The position numbers and the translations under genes were made by a program. This document shows, in pieces, positions 1-5,985 of a stretch of DNA of 7,662 nt (positions are counted from its first letter, which is position 1; each line of letters starts with the position of its first letter). Source of the stretch: Bacillota bacterium (GTDB taxonomy: Bacteria > Bacillota > Clostridia > Peptostreptococcales > Anaerovoracaceae); the NCBI GenBank assembly GCA_017543805.1, contig JAFYFK010000175.1, forward strand, positions 1-7,662, in the 5' to 3' direction. The notes below the pieces were generated by a model that saw only the letters and a list, made by a program, of their open reading frames with translations, had not been told where the DNA came from and did no database searches.

Positions 1-2
1 AG

Positions 3-1178
3 GACCCGGAAAGCTGCACCGACTGGTTCTATGAATTCTGCCAGGACGTAAACTACATACGCCGCGACAGGAGCGCGAAAGACATTCGCTGGAAGTACGG
101 CTGTGAATACGGAGAGCTGGACATCACGATAAATCTGGCCAAGCCGGAAAAGGACCCGAAGGCCATCGCGGCCGCCAAGCTCGCGCCGCAGGCAGGCTAC
201 CCCAAGTGCCAGCTCTGCGCGAGCAACGAGGGTTACGCGGGGCGCGTCAACCATCCCGCGCGCCAGAACCACCGCATCGTGCCGTTCACGATAAACAGCG
301 AGGACTGGTATTTCCAGTATTCGCCCTACGTCTACTACAACGAGCACTGCATAGTGTTCAACAGCAGGCACACCCCGATGAAGATCGACCGAGCCGCGTT
401 CCGCAAGCTGCTGGACTTCGTAGGCCAGATGCCGCACTACTTCGTGGGATCCAACGCGGACCTTCCGATAGTGGGCGGCTCTATCCTGAGCCACGACCAC
501 TTCCAGGGCGGGCGCTATAAATTCGCGATGGAAAAGGCGCCTGTAGAGGAAGAGCTTGTATTTAAAGGCTTTGAAGACGTCAGGGCAGGCATAGTCCGCT
601 GGCCGATGAGCGTAATACGCATAAGCTCGGAAGACCCGGAAAGGCTTATAGAGCTTGCCGACAGGATCCTCGGCCGCTGGCGCGGATACACTGACGAGTC
701 CGCGTTTATATTCGCCGAAACCGAAGGCGAACCGCACAATACCATAACCCCGATAGCGCGCCGCAGAGGAAGCGCTTACGAGCTCGATCTGGTCCTGAGA
801 AACAATATCACGACGGAAGAACACCCGCTCGGAGTCTTCCACCCGCATGCCGAGCTTCATCACATCAAAAAGGAAAACATCGGCCTGATCGAAGTCATGG
901 GCCTTGCGGTGCTGCCTTCGAGACTCAGGAAAGAACTGGAACTGCTTAAGACCGCTCTGCTTAACGGATCCGACCTGCGCTCCGACGAAACGCTCGCGAA
1001 GCACGCGGACTGGGCGGAGGAGCTTAAGACCCGCCATGAATTTACCGAAGAAAACGCCGGAGCCATTCTAAGGGACGAGGTCGGCGCGGTATTCGCGAAG
1101 GTCCTTGAGGACGCCGGAGTGTATAAGCGCACGCCGGAGGGACGCGAAGCGTTTCACAGGTTTATCGAAACCGTTTAG
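3..1178 (+). CDS. galT: UDP-glucose--hexose-1-phosphate uridylyltransferase (GalT, type 2), 5' end missing
   Basis: Transfers UMP between UDP-glucose and galactose-1-phosphate in the Leloir pathway; cytoplasmic. The reading frame is open from base 3 to a TAG stop, giving about 391 residues. Type 2 GalT proteins are usually close to 500 residues, so roughly the first 100 lie outside the window. Recognisable pieces are a CxxC pair (KCQLC, bases 204-218), the segment NHPARQNHRIVPF, the active-site block SILSHDHFQGG (around 483-512, with the H-D-H triad expected to carry the uridylylated histidine), PHNTITPIARR, and the C-terminal block HPHAELHHIKKENIGLIEVMGLAVLP. A GTG at 279 could be mistaken for a start but lies inside conserved GalT sequence. 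The gene is followed at once by a terminator, so it ends its transcription unit. galK or galE may lie upstream but cannot be seen. Identification is secure. Confidence 0.95.
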   Translation, partial: DPESCTDWFYEFCQDVNYIRRDRSAKDIRWKYGCEYGELDITINLAKPEKDPKAIAAAKLAPQAGYPKCQLCASNEGYAGRVNHPARQNHRIVPFTINSEDWYFQYSPYVYYNEHCIVFNSRHTPMKIDRAAFRKLLDFVGQMPHYFVGSNADLPIVGGSILSHDHFQGGRYKFAMEKAPVEEELVFKGFEDVRAGIVRWPMSVIRISSEDPERLIELADRILGRWRGYTDESAFIFAETEGEPHNTITPIARRRGSAYELDLVLRNNITTEEHPLGVFHPHAELHHIKKENIGLIEVMGLAVLPSRLRKELELLKTALLNGSDLRSDETLAKHADWAEELKTRHEFTEENAGAILRDEVGAVFAKVLEDAGVYKRTPEGREAFHRFIETV

Positions 1179-1199
1179 GGCAGCGTGTATCTTTGCATC

Positions 1200-1229
1200 A
1201 AAAAAGAACCGGATCTCCGGTTCTTTTTT
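1200..1229. terminator. Bidirectional intrinsic terminator between convergent galT and gltS
   Basis: Perfect 14-bp inverted repeat, AAAAAAGAACCGGA and TCCGGTTCTTTTTT, around a central TC. The GC core GAACCGGA pairs with TCCGGTTC and is flanked by A6 and T6, so an RNA from either strand makes a hairpin followed by a U run. It starts 21 bases after the galT stop and ends 21 bases before the stop of the convergent symporter gene, so it can serve both. Confidence 0.93.
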
Positions 1230-1250
1230 ATTGTCATTATGCGGACAGTC

Positions 1251-2627
1251 TTACTTTTTCTCTCCTCTTCCGACCTTAAAGATTATCGTATCCAGAACGG
1301 CAAGGTAGACGAAGCAGAGTCCGAGGGTGACGAAGCACATTGCTGTGCTCTTCGGCGCGAGCCCTACAAGCACAAGCACGGGGGCGCCCAGCAGTATGCC
1401 GAAGCTGCTTCCGGTGATAAGGTTTTCCGCGGCGGGCGTGGATAGCGACGGGTCGAGTTCTCTTAAAAGCAGCACGCCCGAGCTTATGGTGCCGGTCATC
1501 ATTCCGAACATGGAGATGAGCCCTTCGTAGTAGTAATCCGGATAGACGGCTTTGCAGACAATAGTCAGATGTACCCAGGTCACGACGCCTCCGGCGACTG
1601 CCAGAAGCACAAACGGAAGTATAAGGCCGCGGATATCTTCCACGTTGATGCTCGCTATTCCAGCGACGATCATCACGTCAAAGAATGCTCCGGAAAGCCT
1701 GTTGAGCAGGTAGTTGTTCTGATACTGGCGCCTTATGACGCCGTTCTTTCTCATTTTCTCCAGCAGGACCCTCACGAGCGTCGCGAGAGCAGCCCCTATG
1801 ATGAAGTTGAAGCCCCAGAGCAGAGTGTTTACGGTATTCGCGAGGCCTTCGCTGACCGAAGCGATGCCGGATGTAAGCGCGCGGGTCGCTACAAAGGTGA
1901 CCAGATAGATGATGACTATCATAGCCAGCTGGACGCTGAGCTTGTCGACAGCCCCGGAAATGGGGATCTCCTCGCTGCCGTGGAAATAATCCGCGTCGTA
2001 GACTTCGTCCTCGGCGGCCTTAAGGCCTTCGAGCTTCCCCTGCTTTCTGAGCACGTTCAGTATTATTACGCCGACCAGGCAGGCTACAACATAGCCTGCA
2101 GCCGCGATGGCGAGCCCAAAGCTGTGTCCGCCGGCAAAACCAAGATTCTGGTAGGTATTTCCCACGTTGTTCGCCTGTCCGGGGCCCTGGCCGTAGCCCA
2201 TGGGCAGCAGCAGGCCGGCAGCCCTGAAGAGGTCCGGCATAACGGTAAAGGACAGGATAAGGGTAATTATCAGGCCAACGGCGCCCTGTATCATATACGA
2301 GCTGACGATGACCGCCCCGGATCTGAGCCCGACCTTGCTTTCAGAGCTTTCGGGCTTTTTCTCCGCCACGCGGAGGCTCATCGCTATAAAACCGAGAGCT
2401 ATCCCGTGGTAGGTCAGCATCTCCATAAACGCCGCGTCGAGCTTGACAATGCCGACGTATTTGCCGAAAAGAAGGAGAAAACCGCCTAGAACCGCGATCG
2501 GCATCATAGTCCTTCGTATAAATCTGACCCTCTGCCGCAGAAGATTGGCAAGAAGTATCGCGACGGCTATATAACCGAACTGTATGACAACATTCCACAA
2601 TGCGTGATTAGCTGCTGAATAATCCAT
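1251..2627 (-). CDS. GltS-family sodium/glutamate symporter-like membrane transporter
   Basis: Predicted inner-membrane carrier of 458 residues, in the glutamate:sodium symporter (ESS/GltS) family, importing an acidic amino acid with Na+. The sequence has many hydrophobic segments, about 10-12 membrane spans or re-entrant loops. It shows two glycine-rich stretches expected of the two inverted halves: GYGQGPGQANNVG (residues 144-156, followed by GFAGGHSFGLAIAAAG) and GMMTGTISSGVLLLRELDP (375-393). A hydrophilic loop at 195-225 separates the halves. E. coli GltS is about 400 residues, so this one is somewhat longer. The ATG at 2627 has GGAG (2633-2636) five bases upstream and lies 16 bases after the stop of the acyltransferase frame, suggesting co-transcription. 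The stop is TAA. The substrate is inferred from the family; related carriers may move other carboxylates. A 306-codon frame on the opposite strand is a shadow. Confidence 0.82.
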   Translation of the reverse strand: MDYSAANHALWNVVIQFGYIAVAILLANLLRQRVRFIRRTMMPIAVLGGFLLLFGKYVGIVKLDAAFMEMLTYHGIALGFIAMSLRVAEKKPESSESKVGLRSGAVIVSSYMIQGAVGLIITLILSFTVMPDLFRAAGLLLPMGYGQGPGQANNVGNTYQNLGFAGGHSFGLAIAAAGYVVACLVGVIILNVLRKQGKLEGLKAAEDEVYDADYFHGSEEIPISGAVDKLSVQLAMIVIIYLVTFVATRALTSGIASVSEGLANTVNTLLWGFNFIIGAALATLVRVLLEKMRKNGVIRRQYQNNYLLNRLSGAFFDVMIVAGIASINVEDIRGLILPFVLLAVAGGVVTWVHLTIVCKAVYPDYYYEGLISMFGMMTGTISSGVLLLRELDPSLSTPAAENLITGSSFGILLGAPVLVLVGLAPKSTAMCFVTLGLCFVYLAVLDTIIFKVGRGEKK

Positions 2628-2643
2628 TTTTTCTCCGTATCAT

Positions 2644-3867
2644 TTAAACTGCTGTTTGTTTTATATACTGCCACGCGAGCAGATATTTCCTTAAATTCGC
2701 TTCCGCCGAGCGTATCTGGTAATAGCCTTCCCCGTCCGAGAGGAGGAGCAGGCTGCTGAGCACCGGAGCCATGGTCTCGATGTCGGTAAGCAGGAAGCTT
2801 CTGTCTCCGACTGACAGGCGCAGGCCTTCCGGCCCGTTCCCGAGCATGATTTTTCCGCTGCACAGGAGGCTGTCCCTGTGACCGCCTTCCACCGCGCTGA
2901 GTTCCGCCTCAGGATCCTCGAATATCAGCTCCGCAGGACCCGGTTCCAGAGCCTCCATCCTTTTGCCAAGCTCTTTTCTCTCCCAGGCGTCCCATTCACT
3001 GATGTTAGCGAACGGCTTCGGCGGATCGAAAAAGCCTGTGCTGAGATATTCCGCGCTGAAGCCGCAGCTGCAGCTTACGGAGTTTCCGCGGGAACTCAGA
3101 GTGCCGGTCTTTCCGCACTCCGGACACATAAAAAGGGCTTTGTCAAGGCGCGCCGCCGCGCCGTTTCCGGCTTTTTCAGGAACATAATTTACGGCTCCGC
3201 CGGGCTGTTCTTCCTGCCACTTCCATGTATCCACAAATATGTCTTTGTCTATGAGCGCGTCTATCTCCCCGGCCTTCATGCCTTTAAGCATCTCCGGAGT
3301 ATAAACGCCTGCCACGCTGCCCTGCACGCGTCCACGCCTAACGCCCTTTGCCCAGCGGGGAAGGCTCAGATAGGCGCCTTCAAGCCTGTATGTAACAAGC
3401 GTCGCCCCGCTCTGCTTTATAAGTTTCCCCGTCGCGGGAAACACATGTCCGGAAAGGCCGTCCTAGCTTTGTTCGCCCTCGGCGAAGAGGCAGATCGAAT
3501 GGCCGGCTTTAATGTGCCTGAGCATGGCTATTACCGCCGAGGAACCGCTTGACGCCTTTTTCCTCGGTATCGGGGCTACGAGAAAGTTTATTATCGGACC
3601 CCAGAAGCGCGTCCGCAGCAGATGTTCGCTCGCGACAAAATACATCTGCCGATTTTTAAAGGCGCTCGCCATCAGCAGCGGGTCCCACGCGCAGGAATGG
3701 TTAGGGATGACTATTACAGGGCCTTCTATGCTGCGCGGGTCGAAACCGTCGCAGCTGAAATTAAACTTACGCCTGATCCATACGCTGATCAGAACCATGA
3801 CAGATCTGTATATTATTCTGTGACGCAGCCAGAGTCTCTGCAGCGCGTTATTGTTCTTATCTTTCAT
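2644..3867 (-). pseudogene. 1-acylglycerol-3-phosphate acyltransferase-like protein (PlsC family) with zinc-ribbon tail, interrupted by in-frame TAG
   Basis: The frame runs 407 codons from ATG 3867 to TAA 2644, with one internal TAG at codon 135. Read through, it is a PlsC/LPLAT acyltransferase, which normally adds the second acyl chain in phosphatidic acid synthesis at the membrane. Residues 56-62, NHSCAWD, are the catalytic HX4D motif. FAEGEQS (128-134) aligns with the phosphate-binding motif FPEGTRS, but the usual arginine is glutamine. PATGKLIKQSGATLVTYRLEG (about 144-164) continues the same fold after the stop. A zinc-ribbon candidate follows with C248, C251, C266 and C268, and then about 130 residues of unknown role. 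Such long tails occur in clostridial homologues (from memory). The ATG at 3867 lacks a Shine-Dalgarno sequence, so the start is uncertain. The gene precedes gltS by 16 bases. It may be a recent pseudogene, a population variant, a sequencing error or a readthrough gene. Confidence 0.78.
3463..3465 (-). other. In-frame TAG codon inside the acyltransferase
   Basis: On the minus strand the codons read GGC GAA CAA AGC TAG GAC GGC CTT, that is G-E-Q-S-stop-D-G-L, and the frame continues without a shift into V-F-P-A-T-G-K-L. In homologues as I recall them this site follows EGNRS and carries an aromatic residue before N/D-G. One base change from TGG, TAC or TAT would give TAG. At least galT, the XRE-AbrB gene and prmA end in TAG in this window. 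Confidence 0.9.
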
Positions 3868-3890
3868 AAATTATGGTAATTACAATATTA

Positions 3891-3919
3891 ATAATAGCCC
3901 AAAAAAGCCTTTTCGACAA
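3891..3919 (-). promoter_or_regulatory. Possible promoter of the acyltransferase-gltS unit
   Basis: On the minus strand TTGTCG (3914-3919) is separated by 17 bases from TATTAT (3891-3896). That is four of six and five of six matches to the sigma-A consensus, and a start near 3884 would give a leader of about 17 bases before the ATG at 3867. The -35 half lies in the loop and arm of a terminator hairpin. No Shine-Dalgarno sequence follows. This is weak evidence from sequence alone. Confidence 0.35.
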
Positions 3920-3926
3920 GGCTTTT
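3903..3926. terminator. Intrinsic terminator hairpin (distal of two) after the ABC operon
   Basis: AAAAGCCTT and AAGGCTTTT form a 9-bp perfect stem around a 6-base loop. Read on the minus strand the right arm runs into six T residues (AAGGCTTTTTT), typical of a rho-independent terminator for the regulator gene ending at 3998. It is the second barrier before the acyltransferase gene. Confidence 0.75.
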
Positions 3927-3949
3927 ACAAGTCTTAAAAGGCAACAAAA

Positions 3950-3977
3950 GAAGCGCCTCCGCAAAGGACGGCGCTTC
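3950..3977. terminator. Intrinsic terminator hairpin (proximal) after the ABC operon
   Basis: GAAGCGCC and GGCGCTTC form an 8-bp GC-rich stem around a 12-base loop, which can itself close through TCC and GGA. On the minus strand it is followed by TTTTGTTG, and it begins 21 bases after the TAG of the regulator gene. On the plus strand it is also followed by a T run (CTGTTTTTTC), but no plus-strand gene arrives here. Confidence 0.75.
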
Positions 3978-3997
3978 CTGTTTTTTCTGTTTCAGAA

Positions 3998-4435
3998 CTA
4001 TTCCCGGGCTTCGGAATACATCAGCTCCATGGCCTCTTTCATTTTTTCCTCAAAATACTCCGCGGAGATCAGGGCTATGCCGACCTCGTCGCTCACCACG
4101 ATCAGCCGCTGGCCTCCGGTCAGGCCAAACCTGTCCCGGGCTCCTTTAGGGATCACTATCTGTCCCCGGTCGTTTACAGTGACCGAGCCCCAGATGTCTT
4201 TCCCCCGCGGCGCGGGAGGTATGACGCCTATGCCGTCCGCGGTCTCGGTCTTAAGCAGGCCGTCGACGGTTGTCCCGTACAGCTTTGCCAGCAGGCTGCA
4301 TTTTTCGACGTCAGGCACAGTCGTGCCTCTTTCCCACTTTGCGTAGGCCTGCCGCGATATACCGATCTCCTCGGCAATCTGTTCCTGGGAATAAGCGTGA
4401 AGCTTTCTGAGCATCACCAGATTGTCTTTAAGCAT
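3998..4435 (-). CDS. XRE-type helix-turn-helix / AbrB-SpoVT fusion transcriptional regulator
   Basis: A cytoplasmic DNA-binding protein of 145 residues with two DNA-binding modules. Residues 6-60 are an XRE/Cro-C1 helix-turn-helix (LRKLHAYSQEQIAEEIGISRQAYAKWERG, then a conserved PDVEKCSLLAKLYGTTVDGLL). A linker with PPAPRGKD follows. Residues 83-128 match the AbrB/MazE/SpoVT swapped-hairpin fold (VTVNDRGQIVIPKGARDRFGLTGGQRLIVV). The C-terminus is an acidic helix. The ATG at 4435 has CGGAG (4441-4445) five bases upstream and sits 14 bases after the permease stop, so this is the last gene of the ABC operon. The obvious role is autoregulation of that operon, which is inferred from position only. 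The stop is TAG, followed one codon later by TGA. Domain assignments are clear; target and signal are unknown. Confidence 0.9.
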   Translation of the reverse strand: MLKDNLVMLRKLHAYSQEQIAEEIGISRQAYAKWERGTTVPDVEKCSLLAKLYGTTVDGLLKTETADGIGVIPPAPRGKDIWGSVTVNDRGQIVIPKGARDRFGLTGGQRLIVVSDEVGIALISAEYFEEKMKEAMELMYSEARE

Positions 4436-4449
4436 AGCAACTCCGGACC

Positions 4450-5103
4450 TTAAAGGTCGATCCTGTCAAAATCCTTACACGCCTTATTATATGACAACAA
4501 CGTCAGAAGCACAAACGCGAGCATGCCGGCGGCAAGCAATACCAGCTGAAGCCCAAGATGATCTGTCCCGAAGGCGTTCAGGGCTCCGAGCCCGGGGATG
4601 TGATGCAGGGCTTCGGCAGCCGCGACAGCGAGAAATCCGACGATGATGTACGCCACAAACGGGCGTCCCTGCTTATACGCAGTCTTGAAGAACCCTCCTA
4701 CAAAGACCAGGTTGAAAAGGCCGAATATGAACATGGCCATTCCGAGCGCAAAGGGGTTGGCGTTCATCAGCGCGTTGGACCTGTATACCGCTGCGTCAGC
4801 CAGGGCCGTCATGCGTATAACAGTGCTCACGGTCATGAGCAGAAAGGCGCAAGCCTCTATAAAGCAGACAAAAAGGAATTTGCCTTTGACCACATCGTTT
4901 TTGGCTATCGGCAGAAGCGCGGAAAAAACGATGTCGTTCGCTTCCCTTGCGGTCTGGAAGCTCTGGAATATCCCCAGGGTCACGAAGAACGCCCCGCAGA
5001 GTATCGGGTAGCCGGGGATGAAGAACATAAGCCCGAAGGCTATGAACAGAAACGCCAGCGGAGAGGCGCTGAGTTTTATCTCTTTCAGCATGATATTACG
5101 CAT
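4450..5103 (-). CDS. ABC-2 type transporter permease
   Basis: Integral membrane partner of the upstream ATPase, 217 residues with about six membrane spans (roughly 12-30, 32-49, 76-98, 118-138, 148-165, 185-205). After the second span comes TAREANDIVFSALLPIAKNDVVKGK, which resembles the cytoplasmic motif of ABC-2 permeases of the YtrC/PF13346 kind (F-x-x-LLP-x-x-K-x-x-[IV]-V-x-[GA]-[RK]). The frame stays open up to 5175, but the start is best placed at ATG 5103: GGGGGG (5110-5115) lies six bases upstream and the protein then begins MRNIMLKEIKL, a normal start for this family. That start overlaps the ATPase stop by eight bases (ATGCGTAA), implying translational coupling. The stop is TAA. The transported substrate cannot be told; antimicrobial-peptide or envelope-stress roles are known for relatives. 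Confidence 0.85.
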   Translation of the reverse strand: MRNIMLKEIKLSASPLAFLFIAFGLMFFIPGYPILCGAFFVTLGIFQSFQTAREANDIVFSALLPIAKNDVVKGKFLFVCFIEACAFLLMTVSTVIRMTALADAAVYRSNALMNANPFALGMAMFIFGLFNLVFVGGFFKTAYKQGRPFVAYIIVGFLAVAAAEALHHIPGLGALNAFGTDHLGLQLVLLAAGMLAFVLLTLLSYNKACKDFDRIDL

Positions 5104-5818
5104 TGTGATCCCCCCTTTCCATTCTGAGCATGGTGTCTTCAAGGCTTTCGCCCTCAGCGGAGAGTTCCCGGACAAACTGCTCCAGGGGCATCGCGGCAGC
5201 GATCTTTCCTCCGGAGATATAGACTATGTCATCGGCGCATTTTTCTATGTCGGAGATTATATGCGTCGAGAAGAATACCGCCACTCCGTCGTTTTTAAGA
5301 CCGGTGAAGATGTCCAGCAGCTCACTGCGGGAGAACGGATCCAGCCCGCTGGTAGGCTCGTCGAGTATAAGGACCTCCGCCCTGTGCGAAAGAGCCAGCA
5401 GCAGGTTGAACTTGACCTTCATGCCTTCCGAGAGCTCTATCGGCGCCTTCTGCTCGTCAAGATTGAACAGCTCAAGATACTTTCTGTACGCGGCGTCGTC
5501 CCAGGAATCGTAGAAACCGCGCACGATGCTTACTATGTCGCGTATCTTTTTTCTGGGGTACCAGTTGACCGTGCCGGTGGAGTAACCGATGCGCTTTTTT
5601 ATCTCCTTTTCGTTCCCGATCAGCGACTTTCCGAAATAATCGATCTCGCCGCCGTCCGGATGGATCAGGTTGAACATGGATTTTATCGTCGTCGTCTTTC
5701 CTGCGCCGTTCCGTCCGATAAATCCGGTGATCCTCCCCGCTTCGACGCTGAACGAAGCGTCGCTGAGCTCAAATGACGGATACTTTTTTACAAGATGCCG
5801 AACTTCTATAACACTCAT
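5096..5818 (-). CDS. ABC transporter ATP-binding protein (YtrB-like)
   Basis: Cytoplasmic nucleotide-binding subunit of 240 residues. Walker A is GRNGAGKTTT (35-44), the signature is LSEGM (129-133) in place of LSGGQ, Walker B is VLILDEPTSGLD (149-160) with catalytic E154, and the H-loop histidine is H186 in FFSTHIISD. A signature of the LSxGMK form is usual in the YtrB branch, so it does not imply loss of activity. No clear Q-loop glutamine is seen after IGYSTGTVNWYP (78-89). An ATG at 5830 is in frame, but GGAGG (5824-5828) lies between it and the ATG at 5818, so 5818 is the start. It is the first gene of a three-gene unit with the permease and the XRE-AbrB regulator, and works with the permease as an exporter. 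The 252-codon opposite-strand frame here is a shadow. Confidence 0.92.
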   Translation of the reverse strand: MSVIEVRHLVKKYPSFELSDASFSVEAGRITGFIGRNGAGKTTTIKSMFNLIHPDGGEIDYFGKSLIGNEKEIKKRIGYSTGTVNWYPRKKIRDIVSIVRGFYDSWDDAAYRKYLELFNLDEQKAPIELSEGMKVKFNLLLALSHRAEVLILDEPTSGLDPFSRSELLDIFTGLKNDGVAVFFSTHIISDIEKCADDIVYISGGKIAAAMPLEQFVRELSAEGESLEDTMLRMERGDHNA

Positions 5819-5823
5819 ACAAG

Positions 5824-5828
5824 CCTCC
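5824..5828 (-). promoter_or_regulatory. Ribosome binding site deciding the ATPase start
   Basis: GGAGG on the minus strand, five bases before ATG 5818. It overlaps the alternative in-frame ATG at 5830, which therefore cannot be the start served by this site. Confidence 0.85.
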
Positions 5829-5849
5829 ATTTGTTTGATTTATATGAAT

Positions 5850-5858
5850 ATTGTAACA
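5850..5858 (-). promoter_or_regulatory. Extended -10 promoter of the ABC operon
   Basis: On the minus strand TGTTACAAT is a TGn-extended -10 with TACAAT differing from TATAAT at one base. A start near 5843 would give a leader of about 25 bases containing the GGAGG. No good -35 stands at 17 bases; TTGGTA is at 20 bases and overlaps the near arm of the dyad at 5879-5923. Prediction from sequence only. Confidence 0.5.
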
Positions 5859-5878
5859 TTTAGTTGCAGGAATTCTAC

Positions 5879-5923
5879 CAACCGAAAATAACCCATTTTG
5901 CGTTTTTCTGTTATTTTTGGTTG
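5879..5923. repeat. 14-bp inverted repeat in the divergent intergenic region (candidate operator)
   Basis: CAACCGAAAATAAC (5879-5892) and GTTATTTTTGGTTG (5910-5923) are inverted copies with one mismatch, separated by 17 bases. In a plus-strand RNA the mismatch is a G-U pair, so the stem would still form; in a minus-strand RNA it is an A-C mismatch. No T run follows on the plus side, so it is unlikely to be a terminator. It lies upstream of the ABC promoter and upstream of the prmA promoter. Confidence 0.7.
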
Positions 5924-5955
5924 CGTAAGCATAGAAGCGCAAGTCAAAACACGGC

Positions 5956-5985
5956 TTGACAAACAGCCTCCGGCCAAATTATGAT
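5956..5985 (+). promoter_or_regulatory. Probable sigma-A promoter of prmA
   Basis: TTGACA (5956-5961, perfect -35) is separated by 18 bases from TATGAT (5980-5985, one mismatch to TATAAT). Transcription would start near 5992, so the mRNA would have a leader of only about a dozen bases beginning close to the GGAGG. The -10 box occupies the centre of the hairpin at 5966-5997. Confidence 0.6.

Noticed and set aside
279..281. GTG as the galT start
   Set aside because: Conserved GalT sequence, including the CxxC segment, continues upstream in frame to the window edge, so the gene is cut by the edge and does not begin here.
1569..2489. A 306-codon open frame opposite the symporter gene
   Set aside because: It lies wholly antisense to a clear membrane transporter, has a low-complexity hydrophilic translation with no domain I recognise, and has no ribosome binding site or promoter that I could find. 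It is a by-product of the codon bias.
2567..2863. A 98-codon minus-strand frame at the acyltransferase-gltS junction
   Set aside because: It overlaps the acyltransferase 3' end and the gltS start in another frame, and both of those genes are supported by family motifs.
3442..3444. Independent start (GTG 3444) for the distal half of the acyltransferase
   Set aside because: No Shine-Dalgarno precedes it, and the product would begin inside the catalytic fold without the HX4D motif. The same frame continues from upstream.
3463..3465. General reassignment of TAG to a sense codon in this organism
   Set aside because: galT ends in TAG at a natural family C-terminus just before a terminator; prmA and the XRE-AbrB gene also end in TAG at plausible places. 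Site-specific readthrough is not excluded.
2878..3552. A 224-codon plus-strand frame across the acyltransferase
   Set aside because: Antisense to a recognisable acyltransferase and zinc-ribbon sequence. It spans the amber site but offers no alternative explanation for it.
5018..5776. A 252-codon open frame opposite the ABC ATPase and permease start
   Set aside because: Antisense to a frame with complete Walker A, signature and Walker B motifs; the translation shows no family features.
5921..5942. TTGCG and CGCAA inverted repeat between the dyad and the prmA promoter
   Set aside because: Arms of five bases 12 apart are expected by chance in such a region. It also overlaps the larger dyad.
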